From: Tremella fuciformis
Taxonomy: Eukaryota; Basidiomycota; Tremellomycetes; Tremellales; Tremellaceae
NCBI GenBank assembly: GCA_032768795.1
Contig: CP136492.1
Span: forward strand, 496,001 to 560,000
Length of the DNA: 64,000 nt
Reading direction: 5' to 3'
This document shows, in pieces, positions 22,132-32,171 of the stretch; position 1 is the stretch's first letter; the number at the start of each line of letters is the position of its first letter. The position numbers were made by a program, and so were the translations under genes. The notes beneath the pieces are model-generated. The model saw nothing but the letters and a program-made list of their open reading frames with translations, was not told the DNA's origin and ran no database searches.

Positions 22132-22791
22132 ATGGGTAGGTCGCCCTTAATGACTCGAAGTGACGAAGCTGACACGCTCAGCTGCCCTCTCTCCCGACGC
22201 GGGCTCCGAGCTCGTCCAGCCCAAGACCCTGCAGCACGAATTCCAGCTTCCCGCTTTACAAGCGTGGTGGCAGAAGACGCCGCTGCCAGACGGAGCCGTG
22301 GCGCTGCTCGACATGCCGCACGACGTGTTTGTCGAGACGGAGGAAGAGATGAACGTGATCAGCGCGGCGATGTACGTGCTGGTTGTCAAGTGGGTCTCCC
22401 AGGCTGCCTTGCTCTTCTTTGTGCTCTTCCTTATGCCGGGGCTTGGGCTATCTGAGGGAGGGAGGCTGACGAGTAGGTACGACAAGCTGGAGGCGTCCAA
22501 GCGGCCCAAGACCAAGGATGAGCTGCGCAAATGGGTCGTGGTCGAGTCGAACAAGGCTCTGTCGGACTTGAAACATAAAGTCGAGCCTCCCTTCCGTGAG
22601 TCCCTCCTCTCTGCTCTTCGACTTCTGTGTGATAGCGGCTTATGTCAGACGCATGGACGGCGGACCAGATGCAGAAAGACGTGGGTGGGATGGCCGAGGA
22701 GCTCTTTCGCAAGACTCTGCCGCCCGAGACCAAGGTCGTCGACGGAGCCAAGGACGGCGGGTCGAAGGATCCCAAGGCCGCGGCCAAGTAG
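22132..22791 (+). CDS. Conserved-looking small protein of unknown function
   Basis: Exon 1 is only four bases (ATGG), followed by an intron 22136-22181 (GTAGGT donor, GCTGACACGCTCAG end). Two further introns lie at 22390-22476 and just after EPPF. The joined frame begins MAALSPDAGSELVQPKTLQ and includes FQLPALQAWWQKTPLPDGAV, YDKLEASKRPKTKDELRKW and a Lys/Ala-rich tail ending KDPKAAAK. The composition looks like a soluble helical protein of about 160 residues. I do not recognise the family. The clean splice phases support a real gene. Confidence 0.6.
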
Positions 22792-22865
22792 TCCCCTATC
22801 TGTACTACATGATACATGACACGTGCATACTGTATGTGCAGCCTGACCCAGACCAAATGTAGTAT

Positions 22866-24068
22866 CTACAGCTCCTCGGCCTGCCTGAACGCGGCCACCT
22901 TGCGTCTCGCACGATCCACCACGTCTGCCGGTCCGAATGCTCCTTGTAGCGCTCGGAGAGACAGGTCCACCAGGTCTTTCCTTGACAAGCCGAAGTGCTT
23001 CGCGGCGAGGTAGTGCTCGTTGGAGGATGTCGAGTGGAATATGCCGACGTCGTCCGTATCCAGGCTAAGAGGTACCGGGGTCTTCCACCACTCGCCAAAG
23101 TGATGATCGGAGTATCGGTCGCCATGCACTACTGGCTCCGAAGTAGCGACTTCATCGGCTCCCTCGATTCGGCGTCCAACGGGCAGCATGTCCGCCAAAA
23201 CGTTGCAGCTGAGGCACATCTCCAGGCCGATATTTTGATCGACGATTTGCTGCTTGAGGCGACTCGGAACGTGTATAGCGTGACCCAGACGGTCCGGTTT
23301 CCAGCGCATCATCTCGTCCATCTCTTCGTCTCGGTTCGGCAGTTCGGCAAAGTGGACGGTGGTCTTCAGACCGAGCGTCTTGGCGCGCTGAAAGATCGAG
23401 CGAAAGAGTCGTACGTCGCCTTTGGAAGGATCGCCAGCGAGGTCCAGTCCTACGACCGGCAGACCGTCGTCCCGCATCTGGACAGTCATCTGCAGTACTC
23501 CCTCGGCATACCACAAGTCGTGTCGAGCCCGATCTATCGACAAGATGAGGCCTGCCCACATCCCGTGAGGATGAGACTCATTCCATTCCTGGATCACGGA
23601 AAGAACGGCTCGTACGACCTCACGGGCGGTAGCGGTGCCCAGAGCGCGGGGCGTCGTGCGCAACTCGAGATAGGCAACGCCGTTATCGGCAAAAGACTGG
23701 AGGACCGATTGAGTGGCAAGCAGGAGGTGGTCCAGCGAAGCGACGAGCGAGTACATGTACGAGTTGAACAGGGGAAAGAAGCTACTCCTCAGTCGTCGAA
23801 CATCGACATGGGGTCCTTTGCTGACGTTTGAACACTCCGCCCCGCCCCGCCGCCCAGCACTGATGCGGGCGGCTCAAGAGCAAAGTCGGGCTCGGTGGCC
23901 TTCCTCACCGCCCATATCTCCTGCAGCACGCCCAGCGTGATGGACCCAGTGAGGTGCGCGTGGAGCTGCCCGTCAGGCCTCGTTCCGCTGGAAAGACGGC
24001 GTGAGGTGCAAGAAGAGACTCGCTTCTGATTTCGGTAGCCGGCGGCAAAACTCGGCGTCCACCTCCAT
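22866..24068 (-). CDS. Adenosine deaminase-like protein (ADAL / N6-methyl-AMP deaminase type)
   Basis: Three exons. The first encodes MEVDAEFCRRLPKSE and is joined by a GC-AG intron (first base 24023) to LHAHLTGSI, whose HxH motif binds zinc. A 44-nt intron near 23820 then joins RSVQT to FFPLFNSYMYSLV. The last exon gives VAYLELRTTPR, GLDLAGDPSKG, VHFAELPN, PDRLGHAIHV, LEMCLSCNV and LSLDTDDVGIF. These are the zinc ligands and catalytic positions of the adenosine deaminase superfamily, in the arrangement of ADAL proteins that deaminate N6-modified AMP rather than free adenosine. The stop is 22866-22868. It lies tail to tail with the preceding gene, only 74 bp apart. Confidence 0.9.
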
Positions 24069-24456
24069 TGCCAGGTCAGCGCGGAGAGGCGAGGGCTGGT
24101 GGGTACTCGGTCATGCTCGGATACAGAGTAGTCAGCTGGTTCGGCGAGGGCGGTGTGGTCGTGTGGCCTGCGCCGTCAAAGGTGCTATCAGATTATGATG
24201 AAGAGGAGATGGTTTCGGCGATGAATCATGGTCAACCGAGTGTTTCATGTCACGTGATCTCGGTTATGAATCAGCCCGAGGGGACCGCCTCGGCGATGAT
24301 CGTCGCTAGGTCGACACCAAAACGTACTTAAACCACCCCAAACGGGATGCAAGGAGGTCGTCACCCAGCTCTCTCATCGTCTCTCTCAGTAGCTGAGCCA
24401 TCTCGACGCTTGTAGAAAACACTTTGCCTACTTTGCCTCTTCAGCAACAGGTGAGC
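24069..24456. other. Divergent promoter region between ADAL and SDR genes
   Basis: This 388-bp region contains a CACGTG-containing palindrome context near 24250 and no supported ORF. It probably drives both flanking genes. Confidence 0.35.
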
Positions 24457-25476
24457 ATGGGGTCCGCCTTCTCTTTCCTCTGTGGTCGTGGTCGCGGTCG
24501 AAAGGATGGCGCGGAGCGGCGGCAGCAACAACATCAGCAGGCGCTGATCAAGAGTCCCCCCAGCACCTCAAAGAAAATGCGCGTCTTCATCACTGGCGGT
24601 TCCGGCTGGGTCGGCTCGCACGTCATCGCCGAGCTCCTCTCCAATGGCCACACCATCGTCGCCCTCGCCAGGTCGCCCGCCTCTGCCGCGAAGATCCGCG
24701 CAGCCTCCCCCGCTGCCGCCGGCGCCCAGCTTGCGACACTCTCCGGTGACCTGAAGGACCTCCCGACCCTCGTCGGCGCCGCAAAGGAGGCCGACGCCGT
24801 CATTCACCTCGGGTTCAACCACGACTTCTCCCAGTTCGAGGCTTCGATCAAGCAGGATCTCGACGCCATCTCCGCCCTCGGCGACGCTCTTGCCGGCACG
24901 AACAAGGTTTTGATCAACGTCACCGGCCTCATGATCCGCACCGCGCCCGGCGTCACCATCGACGAGGCGTACCGTCAGGGCGAGATGGGCCGCGGCGCCG
25001 CCGAGAACAAGACCCTGTCGTACGCGCAGTCCGGCGTCCGCGCCATGTGCATCCGTCTCTCGCCGCACTGCCACGGCACTGGCGCCTCCGGTTTCATTCC
25101 CTTCATCGGCATGAACAGCAAGCGCCTTGGCTTCGTTCCTATCGTCAACCCCGCCGACACCTGGCCCAGCGTCCACGTAAAGGACGTCGCCCGCCTCTAT
25201 CAACTTGCTCTCGAGAAGGGCCAGGCTGGCAAGGTGTACCATGCCTGTGCCGAGGAGAAGATTCCCATTGGCTCCATTGCGGATGCCATCGCCAAGAAGG
25301 TCGGTGTTCCCACCAAGCCCACGTCGGCCGAAGAAGTCCAGAGGGAGCTCGGCTTTATCGGCATGGCCTGGAGCAAGAGCATCATCGCCACTGGTGGACA
25401 GACCAAGTCGGAGCTTGGCTGGGCGCCTCAGGAGATCGGGCTGGTCGAGGACATCCAGAAGAACTACTTCAACTAG
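24457..25476 (+). CDS. NAD(P)-binding extended SDR (epimerase/reductase-like), possibly lipid-anchored
   Basis: A single-exon 339-aa protein. A Rossmann fold starts at MRVFITGGSGWVGSHVIAEL with the GGSGWVGS nucleotide-binding loop. It continues with VIHLGFNHDFSQF, LINVTGLM and WPSVHVKDVARLY, typical of extended SDR proteins such as NAD-dependent epimerases and reductases. The usual YxxxK pair is not evident, so the reaction is uncertain. Ahead of the fold is an extension of about 40 residues beginning MGSAFSFLCGRGRGRK. It fits a myristoylation signal (Gly2, Ser6) with a nearby Cys9 for palmitoylation. Codon use is strongly biased to C-ending codons (GCC, CTC, ATC, GTC), which suggests high expression. 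A shorter protein from the Met before RVFITGG is possible. Confidence 0.82.
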   Translation: MGSAFSFLCGRGRGRKDGAERRQQQHQQALIKSPPSTSKKMRVFITGGSGWVGSHVIAELLSNGHTIVALARSPASAAKIRAASPAAAGAQLATLSGDLKDLPTLVGAAKEADAVIHLGFNHDFSQFEASIKQDLDAISALGDALAGTNKVLINVTGLMIRTAPGVTIDEAYRQGEMGRGAAENKTLSYAQSGVRAMCIRLSPHCHGTGASGFIPFIGMNSKRLGFVPIVNPADTWPSVHVKDVARLYQLALEKGQAGKVYHACAEEKIPIGSIADAIAKKVGVPTKPTSAEEVQRELGFIGMAWSKSIIATGGQTKSELGWAPQEIGLVEDIQKNYFN

Positions 25477-25737
25477 GTCAGTGCTCAGTAGCACGGCCTT
25501 TGTAGCTTTCCGTACTCGAAAAGGCAGTCTTACATGTCAGGCTTGCCGGATGCAGATTTGATGTCGTTTGATCGGCTGTTGCCTTTGCTCTTACTTCCCC
25601 TGTCTCGGCTGAAGGTTCAAGGTCAAATCGCGGTTCGACGCTCAGGGATCAGTGCACTTCTGCTCTCACTCGCTGCATTTGGCTCTTTTTTCTTCTGCTC
25701 TACCTCGTGACTGCGTTTTGATATTGTTGTGCCGCGT

Positions 25738-26619
25738 CTAGAGCGCCTTGAGAACCTCGTTGGCGTGGGAGACAGTGACTTCTGCCGGGCTCGGTTCAGT
25801 AGCCACGCTAAGGACCTTGCCGTCCTCGATGACGAGGGCACCGCGCTTCAAGCGAGGGGCACCAAAGACAGGCGAGGCGTCAAAAACAAGCCCAGATGCG
25901 GTTCCCCAGGACCCAGCATCATCTCCGGCTGTGCATCAGCTGCTGTGCATGCTGGCCCGCTACATAGGGGTGACTCACCGAACTTGACAGTGTCCCCAGT
26001 AATACCCGACTCGTTCTTGAGCTTCTCGCCCCAGGCGCGCATGACAAACATGTCGTTGATCGACACGATGTAGATGTCCTCGACACCCTTGGCCTTGAAT
26101 TCGGCGTACGATTCGATGTACGAGGGGACCTGGGAGGAACAGGTAGGCGAAAAGCTGCGCGTCAGCTCGGCGACTCTACTGGGAAGATCGTATGTGAGCT
26201 CACGCGCCGGGGACGTAGACGATCACGTTTTTCCCCTTGAGCTTGGAGAAGTTGACCTTGTCCTCGAGGTCGTTGACCTTGATCTCGACGTCGGGGACGG
26301 CATCGCCAGCCTTGAGCGGGGCGGCAGCGACGAGCGAGGCGACGGCCGAGTGGGCGGCCTTGGCAGTGGACGAGATGATGGACGCTGCGGCGTGAGCATG
26401 AGTCTCCCCAGGTAATCTACAGTACATGCAGACTCACCCATCCTGACTTGCTGAGGGATGTGGAGCTGTTGTGGTCTAAAGTGCGCGACGGGGAGAGTGC
26501 GACTGGACAGATGTCAGTCAACCTGTTGGGCTGTTCTCTGATCCGCTGGGGGGTACTGACGCTGCTGGACGAATGGACCTGGTAGATATACGACCGAGAG
26601 AAGAGCGGGCGATGTTCAT
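25738..26619 (-). CDS. Prx5/AHP1-type peroxiredoxin with mitochondrial leader
   Basis: Exons rebuild a thiol peroxidase of the Prx5 class. Landmarks are KAGDAVPDVEIKVND, KGKNVIVYVPGAFSPTCS with the peroxidatic Cys, VPSYIESYAEFKAKGVEDIY, VSINDMFVMRAWG and FAGDDAGSWGTASGLVFD. Introns lie after RPAA, after VRM, within PGA and after TVKF. The first Met (26619) gives MNIARSSLGRISTRSIRPAA, an Arg/Ser-rich amphipathic leader typical of mitochondrial import. A second Met opens MASIISSTAKAAHSA right at an exon junction and could start a cytosolic form. It reduces hydrogen peroxide and alkyl hydroperoxides. The stop is TAG at 25738-25740, convergent with the SDR gene. Confidence 0.92.
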
Positions 26620-26814
26620 GCTCTGTTTAGACATCGGAGCTTCCGAGTTTATGCGATGGAATGCTTATGAAGCTCTTTGAGCAAACGCCGTAAACGCTCG
26701 GTCCTGGTGACGTCGAGATTGAAGGTGGGGCTCCATGAAGACACGTGGTCAGTCCCAACAAGATCAGCCAAAATTGGGCCGCTTTTCGACTGTACAACAT
26801 CACTTGAAGACAAG

Positions 26815-27731
26815 ATGGCCTTCCTCACTCAGCACTTGCCCTTCGAGGGTGACCTGCCGGCGTTGCCATCACCCGGGAGACATCTCCTGCTCACGGATAC
26901 CCTCCAGTCACTGGCCAAATTCGTGTTGTATCATTTGATGGCGGGGGCATTCGCGGCCAAGATCAAGGTCGTACTGGTGGACTTTCGTGGAGAAGGCAGG
27001 TCGAGCCACGAAGCAGGTCTGAAGAAGCTTGTGAGCTATGCTCAAGGTTAAGGTGTGGATCATAGCTCAACCCTTAGAACGTCACTCTGCCGACCTCGAC
27101 TCAACTCTTCCTTCACATGGCTCCTTCCACCTTGCCCACAGGGCTACCGGTATCAAGTGGCTCACCGAGGCTCTTTGGCGAAGATGACCTCCCCACACTT
27201 CGGCCTACATTTGACGCGATTGTACCGCACATACATGGCAGCTTGATTCTCCTTGATGGTCTCGGGGAGCTCCTGCGGATTGGGTTTTCAGCTGAGGAGG
27301 TCAGCAGGTTCGTCCGAGCCGTATTAGGCCGTGCGCGACTGGTCAGCCCGTTCTCTTTTCTGATGACGCAACACTGACGTGCCCAAAGTCTGGTGCGAGA
27401 GTTGTCTCGACCATGCATGCCGATTGTCTGCCGCTCATACCGACATCTGCGTCGACCCTAGCCCCTTCGGACGAGCTTGATCTTCTGGAAAGACTGTGGC
27501 GATTAGACGGTGGATGGTGGAGGGTTGCACATCTGTCCTCCGGGAGGTCGGGAGATGTCCATGGAGAGGTGAGTAGCTTCGTCTGTATGCAATCTAGACT
27601 AAGGGCAGATATCTGCCCACGCGAATGAGGGCGGATTCCCGCGGATACCTCGAGATCAGCCTTTGCAGTATCGACTGGAGATCAATGCGGTCAAGCTCTT
27701 TCCCAAGGGAACCGGGAGAGGCTTCCTCTAG
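26815..27731 (+). CDS. ELP6: Elongator complex subunit Elp6
   Basis: ATG 26815 begins MAFLTQHLPFEGDLPALP, then HLLLTDTLQSLAKFVLYHLM, the RecA-like fold start of Elp6. Later blocks are HGSLILLDGLGELLRIGFS, VRAVLGRARLSGARVVSTMH, WRVAHLSSGRSGDVHGE and LQYRLEINAVKLFPKGTGRG. Elp6 forms a ring with Elp4 and Elp5 in the Elongator complex, which makes the cm5/mcm5 modification on wobble uridines of tRNAs. Introns near 27040-27070 and 27150-27185 can be placed in two ways; the reading that gives SADLDSTLPSHGSFHL then DDLPTLRPTFDAIV fits the family better. The last two introns are clear. The gene is divergent from the peroxiredoxin gene, 195 bp apart. Confidence 0.8.
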
Positions 27732-28123
27732 ACACTTCGTCCCTTCTTCCGAAGCCCTCAACGTAGCGAAGATGCCCAGAATCTTACGAGGCTCAGAGAA
27801 TTTTAGAGAGCGACTCGTCGCCTTATCATTCTATCGATCTGTTGGCAGGTCGCCCCCGCCGCTTCATCATATCGAGCTGAGGCACGACGCTCGCGTGGTG
27901 CATGTCTGTGGCCTCGTGGTCCATGTCTTACACGGATGAATCCTGGCGGATCAGCAAGCGGATCAAGGACTAGGAGCGTTCATATCACGAGTATCGCCGT
28001 GAGTTTACAACGCCCTAGTGATGGATCAAATGCATGGAACCAGAACATATCACGGACAAAAGGTGGGACAGCTGCGTACCGCTTGACTTGACAAGAGCCA
28101 AGGCGGCTCTGCTCGCACCCGAC
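27732..28123. other. Spacer at the start of the accessory region
   Basis: This 390-bp spacer has no supported gene. It marks the change from conserved genes to the B/C duplication region. Confidence 0.35.
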
Positions 28124-28623
28124 TCATTGGCCAGTGTAGAACAGGCAATCGAAGCCTGTGACCTTAGCTGGGTCCCGTGTTTCTTCGGTGCCTTTCCAGG
28201 TATGTGACGCTCCTGCATTCGACGCGGATTGACTCGTATAGTCGAGCGACTCATATGGGGCGGATCCTGAGGGCCGCGATGGAGTCTCCTTTGCCTTTCG
28301 TCTCAATGGGGAGATGACCCTCTTGATGCCGTCACCCAACTTACTAACGCTGCTGGTCGCCGGAGGCCACGAGGCTTTTCGCGTAGCTATCGGATCAGAG
28401 AAAGCATCTGAAGCCACACTCCCAGTCACTCACCACCATCAAGCAGGGGCGACGTCTCACTGCCATGCTCGGGCGGGGCTGGGCCTTGCGAGCTTCGGGA
28501 TCCGGGCCTTGAAGTTTGCTCCCGCCAGTCCGACGGTCGCGCATCTTGATCTGCCGCTGGTGTCGGTTGTGCTTGTGAGTTCATCTTGAACTGAGAATCC
28601 GAGCTGGTATGCGTACCTCCCAT
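28124..28623 (-). CDS. Family C paralogue 1, unknown function
   Basis: Two exons, 28623-28434 and 28386-28124, with a 47-nt GTGAGT intron; total 150 aa. The N-terminal exon is hydrophilic and Pro/Ser-rich (RPGSRSSQGPAPPEHGSE, then PLLDG). Exon 2 carries the conserved basic block SKLGDGIKRVISPLRRK, then YESLDYTSQSASNAG. The same exon structure and blocks occur in paralogue 2 at 31.7-32.0 kb. No membrane segment, signal peptide or known domain is seen. An internal Met (MNSQAQP) could also start the protein. Function is unknown. Confidence 0.5.
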
Positions 28624-28764
28624 ATTGACTATCCGGACTCTCAATCCGGTACGATGTTGGTGCGAGAACTATCGCAAGACATTCGCCACCGATATATACT
28701 TCAGCTATCTGGTCCATTTCGTCTCCCGCCCAGTGCAGGCGATACGACACCCAGCTCCTCTCGT

Positions 28765-28888
28765 TGCGGTGGCGTGATCTATCAAAAGATCAGCAGCGGG
28801 AAATTTTCTGATCGTCGAAAAGTGTCTGCGGACCTGGAACAGAAGCTCGTTCGCAAAGCTTTTAAAACGGAGTGTCTTGTCGCACGGA
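28765..28888. repeat. Duplicated non-coding segment, copy a
   Basis: This segment shares clear by-eye similarity with 32172-32303 and 32315-32390. Shared words include GCGGTGGC, ATCAAAAG, GCAGCGGG, GGACCTGGA and GAGTGTCTTGTCGCA. It lies just upstream of the C gene start, in the same place as in the second module. Confidence 0.6.
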
Positions 28889-29154
28889 TAAGGGATGCCT
28901 ATATCTGCAACGAGTCTCTTCACGGGGCTCTCGCCTCCCGGCGTTTATGCCGCAGTATTTCCAAGTGGACCGAGTGCTACGTCCGCCCTGTCTATGAAGT
29001 CCCGTGGAGTGCTGACGGATATTTCTTCGGTTGTTCGAACCAACCTTTCAAGGAGGGTCTGGGTCAAATCAGATCTATCGAGTGATATAATGCTTGAAAG
29101 CTGGCACTATCGGCGTACAAAGACAGCTACGCAAGGTTCTACGGACCGACCCCG

Positions 29155-29741
29155 TCACATGTCTATCACCTCGACATAGGTCTCAGGTCCAATGGGATAC
29201 TCCAAAGATGGTTCGGTACCGTGAAGTTCCCAGTACTTAGTCTCCACAATGTCCCATCTATCATCGAGGCAGGCGTGGACAAGCGCACGAGGTCCTTGGC
29301 CCCTGAGCACCTCGACAAGGTTGTCAACCTTGGTCACAGCCTTGTAGCAGATTGTGTCGTTGGAGGATTGCGGAATCCTTGCTCTGTCCCAAATTCTGAT
29401 CTCAGTTAACCTTGTGGTGGTCTCACGAATGGCTTCGACGTATGCCAAGTAGAAATTGCTCTTGTGGTTCCGTTTGGCTGTTCGCCACTTTCGCTTGAAG
29501 ACTTCCGAGGCCATACTTCGTTCAATGGGCAGACCTCTACTGAAAGAGTCGGGTTCTGTGAAGTCAACATCTTACCTCGCTGCGGTCCGTAGGGCATCTG
29601 CGGCCCCTGTTGGGAGATCTGAGTCTACTTACGAATACCCCAATAGACGGCAGTGTCTGCTAATAGTTTTTCGAGGCTGACTGTCTCTCCCAACGGATAG
29701 GGAATTCGGCCAGTACAAGTCTCTGTCTCAGTTTGAGACAT
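29155..29741 (-). CDS. Family B paralogue 1, unknown function
   Basis: Two exons. Exon 1 (ATG 29739-29741) encodes MSQTETETC and then GETVSLEKLLADTAVYWGI. A roughly 80-nt GTAAGT intron follows. Exon 2 includes VFKRKWRTAKRN, YLAYVEAIRETT, ICYKAVTKVDNLVEV and KYWELHGTEPSLEY, ending at 29155. The family pattern is an exon 1 ending in D[TA]A.YWG[IV] and an exon 2 with AY[VI].AI.[ED]TT and K[AV][VI]T+x(4)VE. Length is about 165 residues. No signal peptide, membrane helix or known domain is seen. A TATAAAA box lies 84 nt upstream of the ATG. Paralogue 3 at 32.8-36.4 kb is the closest relative. Confidence 0.62.
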
Positions 29742-29824
29742 GGGAGTGAGGAATAGGAACGTGGTGCGGAAAGTGGCGAAAGCTGGGCTACATGGAGCAA
29801 GGGGATAGTCGCGACAGAACTCTG

Positions 29825-29831
29825 TTTTATA
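29825..29831 (-). promoter_or_regulatory. TATA box of family B paralogue 1
   Basis: TATAAAA on the minus strand, 84 nt upstream of the ATG, a normal spacing for a TATA-driven fungal gene. Confidence 0.5.
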
Positions 29832-29879
29832 GAGTGGGTGATGGCGGGGGACAAAGTGGAGGGCTTTCCACTTCTGGGC

Positions 29880-30110
29880 CATCCTTTCATGCTGAGTCTC
29901 ATGTCTTCAGCCGATACACGAAAAGGCCGCCGTTCTGCAACAAACAAGGGATTTGAGGTGTGCTTCCAAATGTACAAATGAGTGTGTTGACACTTTCGTG
30001 TGACCGCTTTTCAAACCTGGCATTTGCCTGGTGAATTGTTGGCAATGACAAGGAAAAGGGATTCTATAGGTTTGAGCGAACGTTTTTGCCAAAGCGATCT
30101 CATGTCAAAA
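29880..30110 (-). pseudogene. Decayed Cys-rich ORF (relic Z1)
   Basis: The minus strand contains KCQV followed by an in-frame TGA and then KAVTRK. The partner region at 36454-36726 reads KCQVCKKITRTAK with a Cys codon where this copy has TGA. Shared DNA words are ACCTGGCATTTG, TTGTTGGCAAT and GAGCGAAC. The segment therefore looks like a broken duplicate of the Cys-rich ORF. It sits just upstream of a B gene, as its partner does. Confidence 0.5.
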
Positions 30111-30330
30111 ATATGAGAGTAGAGAATAGCACATCAGCTCTCGCCATCGTCAGACGCATTGGCAACTTTCAGGACTGAAGTCACGTTCGCACGGACGAGG
30201 CATAAATGTCCGCTCTTTGATGTACGCCCTTCGTGCGCTTAATTTGAATTGATCAGGGTTTCTTGCCAAATCAGGCAATGCCGCAGCTAAGTATCATGCA
30301 ATCGCAAACACAAGAAGGTGGCTCTCCCAA

Positions 30331-31019
30331 TTACGTGGCTGTCTCATTGATTTTCGCTTGATCCGACCTCCGCAATTCCCACGGGTCATATGTAAAGCCT
30401 TGACGAGCGTTGAGCTGTACAGTGAAGCCCCCATGCTGAGTATCCCTGACGTTGATCGTCCAGAGATCTTCCGGGAGTCCCCCTTGGCTGTATTCGAGGC
30501 TGATGACGTCGGGCCGGAAATCGTACCGCGCGTGCAGCTCCAGGCGTCTACCTGTCTCCGAGAACATCTCAATTCGGCTGCCAATCTTAGTGATCACTTT
30601 CACGCTGATGTCCTGAGATGGATCGGGTAGGCCGTCGTAGGTCCACTTGTCATATCCGCACATTGTGGCTGTGGTCTCGTCGATTGCCCGAATATATGCG
30701 TAGGTGAGGCTCCAGCCTGGTCGGGCTTCGTTGTCTCCGTATGCTTTCGAGATACAATTCATCGCACACTCCTTGGCGTCCCTAGTGCCGTTGCGAAACA
30801 CGGAGGGATCTGAGAGGTCAGCTGATACCACTGCAACCGAAGGTCGTGGCCGCTTTTGTCGCACGGTTCCTCCCGGAAGCTCGACTCACCAACGCCCCAG
30901 TAATGTGCGGTATCATGGAGCAACTTCTCGTAGGAAATCGAGTTCCCCGCCGGAAGCTCCAGTCGACCTTTGCCCGAAGAGGAAAAAGAAGCGGGAGATG
31001 CGCTCCCATAGTAAGTCAT
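30331..31019 (-). CDS. Family B paralogue 2, unknown function
   Basis: Two exons. Exon 1 (ATG 31017-31019) is MTYYGSASPASFSSSGKGR, then NSISYEKLLHDTAHYWGV. The intron runs from GTGAGT at the YWGV codon to CTCTCAG. Exon 2 includes TYAYIRAIDETTATM, ISVKVITKIGSRIEMFSE and LELHARYDFRPDV, with a C-terminal extension (GFTVQLNARQGFTYDPWELR) absent from paralogues 1 and 3. The stop is TAA at 30331-30333. It keeps all family positions but is more diverged than paralogues 1 and 3 are from each other. No domain is recognised. Confidence 0.62.
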
Positions 31020-31670
31020 GACGTCGAGCGTTTCTAGATGGAGAGCTTGTCTAGGAAGTTGACTGCGTAAGGGAAACAAACTGCATGGTAGCCGATCTTC
31101 TGCCATGCTAGGCATTCAAATGCCCTTTGATGGAAAATTGCCGACTGAAATTACCAATCTTGCGTCATTCCGTGCGGATCAGCGAGTTGATATGCTCCTT
31201 CTCAAATGCAGCCGTCTTTAAGACCGAAGGTGCGACTTTTTGGCACTCTCCTTCGTTGGAAGCGGCAGCGCTCGACATCATGAGTTGTGAGCGGATGCAA
31301 GTCCGTCGTCAGTCTCTTCTGACATAAAGAGATAGGGCTACATGACTATCGCACGGATCATGCTATCACATTCGCACGACACCATACTCGTGAGAGCGCC
31401 TACCAGTCACTCTAAGCACACGTCTTCGAGCGTGTCGTCAGGGCTATCTGGGGGCACCCAAAAGCGATAACAATGATCTAGTGCGTACGGACAGTTACGT
31501 ATCGCTTGACGAGCGTCAAGGCCGCTCTGCTTGTAGTCGATTCCTGAGCCGAAGTCAGCAATGCTATCGTAGGCTGTGACTCTTGTCGGGTTCCGTCTTC
31601 TTCGGCGTCCGCTGGCCAGTCGCGTTGTGCCGCTGCGTTCGATGCCGAACCGCTCGCACCTTCGAGCGAC
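31020..31670. other. Spacer between B2 and C2
   Basis: A 650-bp stretch. Its right part (about 31480-31670) is homologous to the 3' half of C1 and contains the stranded tail of C2 in another frame. The rest shows no supported gene. Confidence 0.45.
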
Positions 31671-32010
31671 TCATTTGCCCACTCTCGATGGGGAGATGAC
31701 CCTTTTGATGCCGCTGCCCAGCTTACTGAGGGTGAGGGTCCTTTCCACCAAGATCTTCGTGTAGCTGTCAAGTGAGAAGTAGAAGTAATGGACATATTTA
31801 TCGTTACTCGCGACTAACGAGCGGGGACGCTATCGCACTATCATGCTCGGACGGGGTTGGGTATTGCGGGCTTCGGGGTCCGGGCCTCTGGGTCTCTCCT
31901 TGCCATTTATTGGACTCGGAGGGTGGCTTTTCTTGGCCTGCCATACCTGCTGAGTCGGCCAGCGGAGTTGTGTTGGACCCGGATCCCGAGCCACGGTGTA
32001 TCCCTGCCAT
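31671..32010 (-). CDS. Family C paralogue 2, shortened, unknown function
   Basis: Two exons, 32010-31808 and 31764-31671, with a 43-nt GTAACG intron; total 98 aa. It starts MAGIHRGSGSGSNTTPLAD, contains the C-family stretch RPGPRSPQYPTPSEHDSAI, and ends with the conserved block LSKLGSGIKRVISPSRVGK. Compared with C1 it stops right after this block, because a small deletion shifts the frame. The lost tail is still readable downstream (NESLEGASGSASNAA). A TATA box lies about 85 nt upstream of the ATG. Whether the short form is functional cannot be told. Confidence 0.5.
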
Positions 32011-32090
32011 AGGCGTAAAGAAGAGATTGATACGACCTGAAGTGTTGCACGGTGGTATAGTGCGTATTCGCCACACTCGCCACAATCCTC

Positions 32091-32096
32091 TTATAT
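32091..32096 (-). promoter_or_regulatory. TATA box of family C paralogue 2
   Basis: ATATAA within GAATATAAGAGG on the minus strand, 81-86 nt upstream of the ATG at 32010. Confidence 0.45.
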
Positions 32097-32171
32097 TCTT
32101 TAGCTGTCTGTTTCAGTGCACGTTCCGCATGCGACTTCCAATGCACGCGACAGGACGCCCAAAGCTCCGTA

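Noticed and set aside
28124..28434. C1 as a frameshifted pseudogene
   Set aside because: At first the conserved tail seemed out of frame compared with C2. The GTGAGT donor gives phase 1, which puts the tail back in frame, so C1 is intact.
29155..31019. Family B as secreted effectors or toxins
   Set aside because: Exon 1 is hydrophilic with no signal peptide, and there are no conserved cysteines, so nothing in the sequence supports this.
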